This document shows positions 8,256 to 16,900 of a stretch of 64,000 nt of DNA, one piece after another. The notes under the pieces are model-generated. The model searched no databases and had not been told where the DNA came from. It was given only the letters and a program-made list of their open reading frames with translations. The DNA is from Pseudomonadota bacterium (GTDB taxonomy: Bacteria > Pseudomonadota > Gammaproteobacteria > Ga0077536), in assembly GCA_018668255.1 (NCBI GenBank), contig JABISZ010000035.1, positions 62,001 to 126,000 of the forward strand, given 5' to 3'. How positions within the stretch are numbered: position 1 is the first letter of the stretch; each line of letters opens with the position of its first letter. The position numbers were made by a program, and so were the translations under genes.

Positions 8256-8330
8256 ATGGCGTGGGAAGCACCAACATATCAAGATATACGTTTAGGATTT
8301 GAAGTAACGATGTATATAAATAATCGTTAA
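8256..8330 (+). CDS. pqqA: PqqA, coenzyme PQQ precursor peptide
   Basis: A 24-residue peptide whose Glu16 and Tyr20 are cross-linked by the radical SAM enzyme PqqE to form pyrroloquinoline quinone. The conserved core G-F-E-V-T-M-Y is present at residues 14-20 with the exact E-x3-Y spacing, followed by a short INNR tail. A GGAGA ribosome site is 7 bases before the ATG. The gene stands alone: pqqB, pqqC, pqqD and pqqE do not follow, and a strong hairpin terminator begins 6 bases after the stop. Orphan pqqA genes with the other pqq genes elsewhere are known in methylotrophs. The peptide is too short for most gene finders. The sequence match is decisive despite the length. Confidence 0.95.
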   Translation: MAWEAPTYQDIRLGFEVTMYINNR

Positions 8331-8335
8331 CTCTG

Positions 8336-8379
8336 CCACACAATACAAAAGGGGCTCAGGTCCCTTTTTTATTGTGTGG
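8336..8379. terminator. Strong (probably bidirectional) terminator between pqqA and cytochrome b561
   Basis: Two 18-base arms (8336-8353 and 8362-8379) are complementary with one mismatch around an 8-base loop. The right arm carries a T6 run and the left arm an A4 run. It lies between the convergent pqqA and cytochrome b561 genes, 6 bases from each, and can stop transcripts from both sides. Confidence 0.88.
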
Positions 8380-8384
8380 GATTC

Positions 8385-8921
8385 CTACCACGGTCTTATT
8401 CGGCGCAAAGTCGCCATACCGTCTCGAGCGACATGACTGACAGCCCCTCCGATATGCAAAAAAATCAGCAGCAACAGTAAGCAAGAGCTAAATTGATGAA
8501 CGCTTGTAAAAAAATCATTAAAGACGACATTCTTGCTCGCCCAAGAAGGCAGCATCAGACCAAATAGCTTTGTGCTATATCCGCTAAAAGATGAAGACAG
8601 ATAGCCCGTCATTGGCTGAATAAAAAGTAACACATAAAACCCGAAATGAACCCTCCTAGCAAACCACTGCTGCCATGGCATTACCGTTTCAGGAAAAGGC
8701 GGCGGAGCATGTCTGTATCTCCACCAAAGTCTTACCACCATAAGAAAAAAAAGGCTGAGGCCTAAAGATTTATGTAAAGCAAAAAAATATCCTCGCTCAG
8801 CACCTCTTGGCAAATCAGTCATAAACCAACCAACACAAAAAAGCGCAGCGACTAAGGCTACTATCAACCAGTGTAATAGCCCTGCTGTCTTTGTATAATT
8901 GTGTAATTTGTCTACGGTCAT
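8385..8921 (-). CDS. Cytochrome b561 (CybB-like)
   Basis: A 178-residue inner-membrane di-heme cytochrome b. Four hydrophobic segments are seen near residues 14-34, 47-66, 90-108 and 140-160. Histidines at 17, 50, 142 and 156 sit at the positions expected for two b-type hemes. The family moves electrons between quinol and periplasmic or membrane partners. Its place beside pqqA, the beta-propeller and the binding protein suggests it may carry electrons from a PQQ enzyme to the quinone pool (inference), although unlinked cytochromes b561 are common. It is transcribed toward pqqA and separated from it by the shared terminator. Length is normal for the family. Confidence 0.92.
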   Translation of the reverse strand: MTVDKLHNYTKTAGLLHWLIVALVAALFCVGWFMTDLPRGAERGYFFALHKSLGLSLFFLMVVRLWWRYRHAPPPFPETVMPWQQWFARRVHFGFYVLLFIQPMTGYLSSSFSGYSTKLFGLMLPSWASKNVVFNDFFTSVHQFSSCLLLLLIFLHIGGAVSHVARDGMATLRRIRPW

Positions 8922-9016
8922 AGTATTGTTCCATCATCCATTAATGCTTATTGAGTAGACACGAAAGACAGGAGACTCGCATATCAATCGTTCACTACAA
9001 TTATATTATTATACTG

Positions 9017-9610
9017 ATGAAATATATCCCATCTATTAAAGTGTCTTTTGTCGTCGTGATTCTGACTTCGATGACATTGTTTTTAACTGTCTTTCCAGAA
9101 AGAGCATACAACGCCGATCAGTATCACGTCGAAGTCGATAAAACGCGTCGCACTCTGACATTGTCGAACGCGGCCGGCAGGGTTCTCAAAGAATTTAAAG
9201 TTGCTTTAGGCCGCGGAGGATTGGGCCATAAGAAAGCCCGAGGAGACGGCATTACCCCTTTAGGCTCTTACATAGTGGTAGGCTTTAACGAAAAAAGCGA
9301 TTTCCATTATTTCATCAGATTAAATTATCCTAATAGTAACGATGCTCTTGCAGCATATCGAAACAACTCTATTACTTTTGAACAATTACAAAAAATACTG
9401 TCCGCCAATGTCTCAGGCGAGACCCCGCTTCAGACTACACTTCTGGGAGGGGCTATTGGACTTCATGGAATAGGTAATGAGACTGACGCAAAGCTTCTAA
9501 TGCACAGTAAATTAGACTGGACTCAAGGTTGCATAGCCTTAAAGAACCATGAGATTGAAGAACTGAGGCCTTTTCTTACCTTGGGGGTACATGTTGTAAT
9601 AAAAGAATAA
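9017..9610 (+). CDS. L,D-transpeptidase (YkuD family)
   Basis: Periplasmic peptidoglycan enzyme that makes 3-3 cross-links or attaches lipoproteins. The 197-residue form begins with a membrane anchor or signal peptide (about residues 8-27). The catalytic region is present: His150 in IGLHGIG, then His163 and the nucleophile Cys172 in WTQGCIAL. Asp80-region and G-I-T-P-L-G-S motif at 78-84 also match YkuD. The start is uncertain: the ATG at 9017 has no good ribosome site, while a TTG at 8951 opens an in-frame extension and AGGAG lies at about 8971 before non-ATG codons. The gene is 30 bases upstream of a MotA/ExbB-like gene on the same strand and heads a four-gene cassette. An ordinary housekeeping Ldt is the alternative. 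Confidence 0.88.
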   Translation: MKYIPSIKVSFVVVILTSMTLFLTVFPERAYNADQYHVEVDKTRRTLTLSNAAGRVLKEFKVALGRGGLGHKKARGDGITPLGSYIVVGFNEKSDFHYFIRLNYPNSNDALAAYRNNSITFEQLQKILSANVSGETPLQTTLLGGAIGLHGIGNETDAKLLMHSKLDWTQGCIALKNHEIEELRPFLTLGVHVVIKE

Positions 9611-9640
9611 TCAGACCGTCACTAGCGCAAGGAGTCATTT

Positions 9641-10351
9641 ATGGTCGAGAGTTACCGCAACAGCCATCAATTTTTTTTGATGTGGTTAATCGCGATAGGG
9701 GTAATGCAGTTCCTTATTTTTCTCGGTTTCGATAACGGTTATCTTGCTGTCGTATTCAAGAACGATCAAAGTCATATTACAAAAATTATAGCCAGCATAT
9801 TTTTATTTGGTTCTATGCACTGCGGGCTACGATTAAAACAACTGTGCTTAGAGTTAAATCCAGTTATTTCTTTAGAAGAAAAATTACTTGGCCTAGATCT
9901 TTATGTACGTAAAGATCTTTATGATTTTAGCGCCACCACAAAAGGTATTAGCTCTGATTACCTAAAAAAACTGTCTATTGATGACACCAGTCAAAGTCAT
10001 TCAAGTAGTATCAACTCCGCAACTGAAGTATTAATCGCTCAGGCTAAAAAAGGCCATGAGTCGGCCTGGTTTTTGGTAGATCTTCTCATCAAGCTTGGTT
10101 TGTTGGGAACTATTATTGGCTTTATTTTAATGCTTAGTTCGGTTAGTCAGGCTGACACGCTCGACATTCAGGCGATGCAGATAGTACTCAAGGACATGAG
10201 CGGTGGTATGGGCACGGCCTTGTATACTACATTGCTCGGACTATCAACCAGTCTTCTACTCTCTGGGCAGTACCTTTTAATGGATAAATGCGCAGACGAT
10301 CTAATAGAACGGTTACTTAATATTGCTAGTCTAGTCTCCAATAAGGAATAG
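9641..10351 (+). CDS. MotA/TolQ/ExbB-like proton channel subunit
   Basis: A 236-residue inner-membrane protein. Four hydrophobic segments lie near residues 11-30, 48-64, 146-167 and 189-213, with a cytoplasmic stretch between the second and third. The last two carry the MotA_ExbB signature: GLLGTIIGF followed by GMGTALYTTLLGL. Such proteins form pentameric stators that convert proton flow into motion of a partner anchored in the cell wall. AGGAG precedes the ATG. The next gene, 11 bases on, encodes the expected single-TM partner. It does not resemble true MotA, TolQ or ExbB closely enough by eye to name it; it is not beside flagellar, tol or TonB genes. Zorya defence (ZorA) is excluded for lack of the long ZorA tail and of zorCD/E. 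Confidence 0.78.
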   Translation: MVESYRNSHQFFLMWLIAIGVMQFLIFLGFDNGYLAVVFKNDQSHITKIIASIFLFGSMHCGLRLKQLCLELNPVISLEEKLLGLDLYVRKDLYDFSATTKGISSDYLKKLSIDDTSQSHSSSINSATEVLIAQAKKGHESAWFLVDLLIKLGLLGTIIGFILMLSSVSQADTLDIQAMQIVLKDMSGGMGTALYTTLLGLSTSLLLSGQYLLMDKCADDLIERLLNIASLVSNKE

Positions 10352-10362
10352 GCTGAGAAGCA

Positions 10363-10968
10363 ATGGCATTCAATAACGCATGGAAAAAAAAGCGCGGCAA
10401 TACCGATCCCTTCACTGATTTATTATTCAATGCTCTACTTGGATTTACTTACTTATTTCTTATAGCAGTGATGTTTATGAACCCTGTAGCTGAGACGGGA
10501 ATCATAGAGGCCAAAGCCGAATATATCATAGCGTTAAATTGGCCTGATAATGACCCCAATGACATTGATATTTGGGTAGAAGACCCAGTCGGAAATATTA
10601 TATGGTTTAAAAACAGAGAGGCCGGCTTAGTACACTTAGATCGAGATGACCGAGGAAATATCAATGACCTCATAAAATTTAATGAGCAACAAGTTAGCAA
10701 CCCTTTAAACCAAGAACTAGTCACTATAAGAGGGATAGTTCCAGGTGAGTATGTCGTGAATATTCACTATTATGAGACCGTTACCAACACGCCAGTTGAT
10801 GTGTCGGTAAAGATTTCCCGCGTCAACCCTACTCTTGAAGTAGCTTATTATGGGAAAATGACCCTTGAGAAAAAAGGTGTTGAAAAAACCGCTGTGAGAT
10901 TCTATATCTCAAAACAAGGAAATATTGAACGCATTAATAAAATAGAAAAAAGCATTCTGCTTTTATGA
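10363..10968 (+). CDS. MotB/ExbD-like single-TM partner with periplasmic beta-sandwich-like domain
   Basis: A 201-residue membrane protein. A charged N-terminus (WKKKRGNTD) leads into one TM helix at about 19-41 that starts DPFTDLLFNALLGF; Asp15 and Asp19 are placed like the proton-carrying Asp of MotB, TolR and ExbD. The periplasmic part (about 50-201) is not OmpA-like. It contains WPDNDPNDIDIWVEDPVGN and GLVHLDRDDRGN, a pattern resembling the YfaP/DUF2135 beta-sandwich family with acidic loops that could bind calcium. It is 11 bases after the channel gene and 20 bases before the next gene. The pair is a plausible stator complex whose load is not peptidoglycan in the usual way. Function unknown. 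Confidence 0.7.
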   Translation: MAFNNAWKKKRGNTDPFTDLLFNALLGFTYLFLIAVMFMNPVAETGIIEAKAEYIIALNWPDNDPNDIDIWVEDPVGNIIWFKNREAGLVHLDRDDRGNINDLIKFNEQQVSNPLNQELVTIRGIVPGEYVVNIHYYETVTNTPVDVSVKISRVNPTLEVAYYGKMTLEKKGVEKTAVRFYISKQGNIERINKIEKSILLL

Positions 10969-10988
10969 GAAAATTTAGGAGCTGAATA

Positions 10989-11498
10989 GTGACTTTAAGT
11001 ATTCTTGGCCTCACTCTGTCATACGTTGCAATGGCGATTCTTTTGCTTGTTTTTTTACAGTATACGACTCTTCGCTGGGGGCAAAAATCAGCGGCAATCG
11101 TAACTATTTCCGCCTTATACTTTGTGGTTTACACTTCATATTCTGAGCTTTTAGGCTGGCCAGCTGATAGTCCTTTACCTGCACACTTTAGGTACCATTA
11201 TTCTGTAGTAGAGGAACCATCAAAAAGCGGCCCCGCCAGAGCTGGTTCTATTTATATTTGGATTACCGAACTAGTCACAGAAGAAGGTTTCCAAAAACCT
11301 CGCGCTTATAAGGTGGCCTACTCTCAAAAAACTCACGAAAAACTAGACCTCGCCCAAAAAAAGACACAGAAAGGTATTAAGCAACTCGGAGAAGTCGTAA
11401 AGAAGAAAAAGTCTGGTGGGGTAGGTGATGTACTTAAAAAAGGCAGTGTTACATTAAATTTTTATGATGTGGTAGGCATGAAAATCGATCATAAATAA
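10989..11498 (+). CDS. Small two-TM protein of the stator cassette, unknown function
   Basis: A 169-residue protein I do not recognise. Two hydrophobic segments at about 5-27 and 34-52 are followed by a soluble part with a beta-like stretch (GSIYIWITELV) and a Lys-rich helix (about 113-145, with KKTQKGIKQLGEVVKKKK). The start is a GTG at 10989, supported by AGGAG 7 bases before it. It follows the MotB-like gene by 20 bases and ends 2 bases before the convergent tilS stop, so it closes the cassette. Constant spacing and strand suggest it is a third subunit of the channel complex. No domain can be named. Confidence 0.62.
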   Translation: MTLSILGLTLSYVAMAILLLVFLQYTTLRWGQKSAAIVTISALYFVVYTSYSELLGWPADSPLPAHFRYHYSVVEEPSKSGPARAGSIYIWITELVTEEGFQKPRAYKVAYSQKTHEKLDLAQKKTQKGIKQLGEVVKKKKSGGVGDVLKKGSVTLNFYDVVGMKIDHK

Positions 11499-11500
11499 AG

Positions 11501-12859
11501 TTAAGAAACTTTAATACCCCGTTCATAGATAGACAATTTCAAAATAAAAGAAAAGCCAACCTTCCCCTTTTCTGCTAAATATTTTTTGCTTATTCCATAG
11601 CCGCAGACAGCGACAATCTCGTCACCATTTTTCATGATCGGGACAAAAGCTCTCTCCCATGGAGGAACATTCCATTGTTGAAAAAGTTTCTTTAAATCAT
11701 GGTGGAAGCCGCTCCCGGCAGGCTGAAATTTTTCCCCTCCTTTACGGAAGCATATTTTAATGTTTTCGGGGGAGAACTTGCTGGGATCCAAAACTTCGTA
11801 GCCAGCACTTTTCTCAACCTCCAATTTTCCCCAAGGCATAGACACGGATAACCCAGTCCAATCAAGAGAAGGGCACGTATATGTTGGCAACTCATGCATT
11901 AAATACATCTGGTTACGATACAACCTAACCTCCACTCCTCCCCACTTAACAACGGGACTTCGCTTACGAGTAGAATTCAAGATTCCTAAAATGGCAAGTA
12001 CATGACTTTCTCTGGGCACTGGAAAATCAATCCGTTCCAGTAACCTTTTTACCAGAAAACCATGAAGAGAATCTGGGAAAAATTTAAAAATTCCTACGGA
12101 ATAAACACCCTCAGAAATAACACAAGCGTCAATTTTATGATCAAAAATTTGGTTTAACCCGTCAACAATTTCCCGCTGTCTGAGCCCGACACGATATATT
12201 CCATCGAGAGCCGAAGGATAAATTTTCTCTAACGCTGGCAGCCCCGTTTTTCTAATATTATTTCGCAGGTACTTATCAGAAAAATTACTAGAGTCTTCTA
12301 CCCATTTTAATTTTTCTTCTCGAGCATAATCTTTTATACACGCTGCCGAAACATTCAATAAAGGACGCACCAAAGAACCTTGACCAAAGCTGCGGACCTC
12401 TCTCATGCCTTTCAGACCATGAGGTCCAGCACCTGACATTGCATGATGAATAATTGTTTCAACTTGATCGTTCTTATGGTGAGCCGTGAGCAATGTGCTA
12501 TTGGCATCAACATATCTTTCCAGAATTCCATAGCGTGCAGTTCTAGCCCATGCCTCTTCACTCTGGTTGACCTTACGAAGAGTAGCAACTCGAACAACAG
12601 AGCACTCTAGATTATAGAGGCTGGCTATTTCCTTACAGTGAGCGCCCCATTCTAAGCTTGAAGGACTCAAGCCATGATCAACGTGGATTAAAGACACCGA
12701 AATACTTTTATACTCTCTAACGAAAGACACAACCAAATCGAGCAGCACGGAGCTATCGAGACCACCGCTATAGGCCACCACAAGTCGGGAGCTACCTAAA
12801 TTTTTGATCTTCGCTGAAAGATTAGCCCGAAAAGTTTCAAACGTTAAATGAGTCTTCAC
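11501..12859 (-). CDS. tilS: tRNA(Ile)-lysidine synthetase
   Basis: Adds lysine to C34 of the CAU-anticodon tRNA(Ile) so that it reads AUA. The N-terminal PP-loop ATPase motif SGGLDSS is at residues 31-37, followed by HVDHGLSPSS and ARTARYGIL, typical of TilS; the 452-residue length fits the long, multi-domain gammaproteobacterial form with C-terminal substrate-binding domains (KGGEKFQPAG region near 375). It is the last gene after accA on the minus strand, the usual gamma order accA-tilS, and meets the plus-strand membrane-protein gene head to head with a 2-base gap. Start ATG at 12859 gives the normal N-terminus. Confidence 0.95.
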   Translation of the reverse strand: MKTHLTFETFRANLSAKIKNLGSSRLVVAYSGGLDSSVLLDLVVSFVREYKSISVSLIHVDHGLSPSSLEWGAHCKEIASLYNLECSVVRVATLRKVNQSEEAWARTARYGILERYVDANSTLLTAHHKNDQVETIIHHAMSGAGPHGLKGMREVRSFGQGSLVRPLLNVSAACIKDYAREEKLKWVEDSSNFSDKYLRNNIRKTGLPALEKIYPSALDGIYRVGLRQREIVDGLNQIFDHKIDACVISEGVYSVGIFKFFPDSLHGFLVKRLLERIDFPVPRESHVLAILGILNSTRKRSPVVKWGGVEVRLYRNQMYLMHELPTYTCPSLDWTGLSVSMPWGKLEVEKSAGYEVLDPSKFSPENIKICFRKGGEKFQPAGSGFHHDLKKLFQQWNVPPWERAFVPIMKNGDEIVAVCGYGISKKYLAEKGKVGFSFILKLSIYERGIKVS

Positions 12860-12886
12860 TACATTTTGATTAAAACCAGCTTGTTA

Positions 12887-13882
12887 CTAGCTGTTTTTTT
12901 CCTTGTATTTACCAATTGAAGCGATACGCGCTCGGCGCGATAGCACCAACTCATCAGATGGCATTGGCAAGAGAGTTTTCAACTCTTGGGCTATAACAGA
13001 CCGAAGGCTGGCAATCGCAGAATCTGGTTCACGGTGCGCACCCCCTAAAGGTTCGTCGATAACTCTGTCTATTAAGCCTAATTGCAGCAAAATAGGAGCG
13101 GTTATACCCATTGCTGCAGCCGCGTCAGGGGCCTTATCAGCACTTTTCCACAAAATAGAAGCGCATCCCTCGGGCGAAATGACAGCATAGGTTGAATACT
13201 GCATCATTAACACACGGTCTGCTACGCCTATTGCTAAAGCACCTCCGGAACCGCCTTCCCCTATGACACTCGCTATAATAGGCGTTTTCAAACCAGACAT
13301 CACCAACAAATTCCGAGCAATTGCCTCGCTTTGACTCCGTTCTTCGGCTTCAACACCAGGGAAAGCTCCTGGTGTATCGATAAACGTCAAGATAGGCAAA
13401 CCATGTCTTTCTGCGAGCTCCATAATTCTCAAGGCCTTTCTATATCCCTCTGGTTTTGGCATTCCAAAGTTTCTTCTTAAATTCTCTTTGGTTCCGCGAC
13501 CCTTCTGATGTCCTATAAAAGCTACTCCTAAACCATCAAATTTTCCAAGGCCGCTCACGATAGCGGCGTCGTCAGAAAAAGTCCTATCTCCATGCAACTC
13601 ATGAACTTCGTCAAATAATTTTTCAACATAATCAAGGGTAAAAGGTCGCTTCGGATGCCGGGATAGTTTCGAAATTTGCGAGGCACTTAGTTTTGAGAAA
13701 ATTTGGGCTGTAAGTTCCGCTGAGCGTTCGCTTAACCTTTCAATTTCTTCGGAGATGTTTAAAAGAGGGTCGTGGCCAATTAGCCGCAGCTCATCTATCT
13801 TAGCCTCTAGCTCGGCAATAGGTTGTTCAAAATCTAAAAAATTCAAATTGACCTGCGAAGATCCGGTGCTTGTGTTACTCAT
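12887..13882 (-). CDS. accA: Acetyl-CoA carboxylase carboxyltransferase subunit alpha
   Basis: With AccD it transfers CO2 from biotin to acetyl-CoA, giving malonyl-CoA for fatty acid synthesis. The 331-residue protein begins [18 protein letters not shown] and carries the crotonase-fold motifs [17 protein letters not shown]-like (as [16 protein letters not shown]), [10 protein letters not shown] and [15 protein letters not shown], all diagnostic for AccA. Slightly longer than the E. coli form (319). It lies 35 bases after dnaE in the standard dnaE-accA order. Confidence 0.97.
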   Translation of the reverse strand: MSNTSTGSSQVNLNFLDFEQPIAELEAKIDELRLIGHDPLLNISEEIERLSERSAELTAQIFSKLSASQISKLSRHPKRPFTLDYVEKLFDEVHELHGDRTFSDDAAIVSGLGKFDGLGVAFIGHQKGRGTKENLRRNFGMPKPEGYRKALRIMELAERHGLPILTFIDTPGAFPGVEAEERSQSEAIARNLLVMSGLKTPIIASVIGEGGSGGALAIGVADRVLMMQYSTYAVISPEGCASILWKSADKAPDAAAAMGITAPILLQLGLIDRVIDEPLGGAHREPDSAIASLRSVIAQELKTLLPMPSDELVLSRRARIASIGKYKEKNS

Positions 13883-13917
13883 CGCATCATTTTAGCTGTA
13901 AAAACACAAAGATAGAA

Positions 13918-16900
13918 CTAATACTCGACATTTACATCACATACCCCGACGGTTGAGTTCAATTTGTCGAGCAGTTCATCGTTTAGACAAACACTCCATT
14001 TTTCTGGAAGGTTCAAACGAGTCTTAGCTTCATCACTTGTATACTCAAAAAACACTGGAATCAGACCACTCTCATTAGTCAAAATATCTCCTAGCTCCTC
14101 AAGCAGTTCTTTGTCGATCATTTCGTTAGTGACTGACAAGACCAAACCAGTTGCTAATTTATTTCTAGTTTCGTCAATACTACGGATCCCAACTGCTTCT
14201 ATTCGAAACTCTCCAGAATACTTGTCTTCTCCGCAGGAGGCATCAACAACGACAATACGATCAACCGAAAGTTTATTAATGTTTTCTTCGTAAATTTCGT
14301 TATAGACAACGACCTCTACTCGAGCACTTCCGTCATCAAGTAAAACAATAGCCATTCTACCGCGCCGAGTTTTTATTAATCTCACTGAATTTATCAGACC
14401 GGCAATCATTTTATTTCCAGACGAAAGTAAAGCTAGCTCACAAACTGGAAAGCGATCAAATTCTTCTCTATACCGGTTGATAGGATGTCCGCTTAGATAA
14501 AGTCCAAGAGTCTCTTTCTCATATTTCAAAATCGTCTCTTTTGACCACTCTAGGGACTCTGTTTTAGCTATGATTCCGCTTAGGCTAGCATCATTTTTTT
14601 CGGTGGAGAGATGAGCGACTCCAAACAAGTCGTTTTGACCTGAGCTTGTATCTCTCGCCGCCTGATCCGTAGCTTTCAAAACCCGGTCAATATCCTCCAT
14701 GAGCAAGTGTCGTGGCACATCAAAACCGTCAAGCGCCCCCGATTTAATCAGAACTTCCAATGCCTTACGGTTAATCCGGTTGGAATAATTCCGTCGACAG
14801 AGACTCATCAAATCCCTGTAAGGGCCTTGATTAGCTCGCTCTAAGACGATACTCGAAATAATGCTTTCTCCTAAACCTTTGATTGCACCCAAACCATAAA
14901 GAATAGTCTTTGTATCTTTAACGGTGAATCGAAAAATACAGCAATTAACATCGGGAGAAATCACTTCGAGATCCATTTTTCGACATTCTTCAATAATGCG
15001 CACCACTTTATCTGTAGTATCCATGTCAGCAGACAAAACTGCCGCCATAAATGCCGCTGCATGGTGCGTTTTCAGCCATGCTGTTTGATAGGCTAGGAGC
15101 GCGTAAGCGGCTGAATGGGATTTATTAAATCCATATCCTGCAAATTTTTCCATCAAATCAAAAATTGCCGTGGAATCTTTTTTATCAACCTCGTTGTGAG
15201 CAGAGCCTGCTAGAAAGCTTTCTCTTTGGAAAGCCATTTCTTCAACTTTCTTTTTACCCATCGCTCTACGTAGCAAGTCCGCAGCGCCTAAAGTGTAGCC
15301 TGCCAAGACTTGGGCTATTTCCATAACCTGCTCTTGGTAAAGAATCACCCCATTAGTGACATTCAATATTGGCTCTAAGGCTGGATGAAGATATTTCACA
15401 GCGGCACGGCCGTGCTTTCTTTCAATAAAATCATCAACCATTCCTGACTGCAATGGCCCAGGCCTAAAGAGTGCTACCAATGCTATTAAATCATCAAATT
15501 TATCAGGCTGTAATCGCCTTATCAAATCTTGCATTCCTTTAGACTCTAGCTGAAAAACAGCAGTAGTTTCACCACTTTGAACCATCTCAAAGGTCTCTTT
15601 GTCATCAAGTGGTATGCGCAGAATAACTATTTTCTCCTGCTTGTTTTTCTCCAGAACTGCATTTATATCCTTTAAGGCCCAATCAATGATGGTTAAAGTT
15701 CTAAGACCGAGAAAATCAAACTTAACCAGGCCAATTGCTTCAATATCGTTCATGTCAAATTGGCTGACAACGCTCTCACTACCTTCTTCACAATATAACG
15801 GCATGAAATCGGTTAAGTCTGTAGGTGCTATAACAACCCCTCCAGCATGCTTGCCGGCATTTCTTGCCAACCCCTCTAGCTTTTGCGCCAGGTCGAATAC
15901 GCTTCTTACATCGTCCTCGCTTGCATATCGGGTCGATAACACTGGCTCTTCGATAAGCGCCTTTTCTAAGGTCATTTCTAATTCAAAAGGAATCAACTTT
16001 GCTAGCTGATCTATAAATCCGTAAGGGAAACCCAAGATACGACCGACATCACGAAGTACCCCTTTTGCTGCCATTTTCCCGTATGTGATGATTTGGGAGA
16101 CTTTCTCTCGGCCATATTTTTGAGAGACGTAGTCAATCACTTCGTCTCTTCTTTCCATGCAAAAGTCAATATCGAAATCAGGCATAGATACACGCTCAGG
16201 GTTAAGAAAGCGCTCAAAGAGTAAGTCATACTCGATAGGGTCCAATTCTGTAATACCCAGAGCAAATGCTGCCAACGAGCCAGCACCAGAACCTCGCCCA
16301 GGGCCAACTGGAATATCATTTAACTTTGCCCATTCGATAAAATCAGACACAATCAGAAAATAGCCAGAAAATCCCATTTCACCAATGACGGAAAGCTCTC
16401 TGTCCAAGCGATGAGAATATTGAGTAACAATCGACGAATCAGACGCGTCAGCTTTAACAGCTTTAGTATCAAATCGACTACTCAATCCCTCGTGAGTTTT
16501 ATGCTTCAACAGGTCGTCGACATTTCCGCCTTCAGGGATTGGATATTCAGGCAAGTGATAAGTCTTGAAATCAAATTCTAAATTACATTGCAACGCTATA
16601 TTTACGGTATTCGATACTGCGGAAGGCACGTCTTCAAATAACATGATCATTTCCTCCTCAGTTCTCAAGTATTGCTCTGCACTATAGAGCTTTGGACGAC
16701 GAGGGTCAGATAGCATTCGTCCTTGCTGAATACAAACTCGTGCCTCATGCACTTCATAATCGTCCGCATTTCTAAATCTGACATCGTTAGTAGCAACCAA
16801 AGGTATCGCTAGATGCTCAGCAACTGACGCCACTTCTTGCAAGTAAGCTTCTTCCTGCAACCTCCCTGTACGAAAAACCTCTAAATAGTACCTCTCTCCG

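Noticed and set aside
9641-10968. Zorya anti-phage system (ZorA/ZorB)
   Set aside because: The channel protein lacks the long ZorA tail, the partner lacks the OmpA-like domain, and no zorC, zorD or zorE gene is present.
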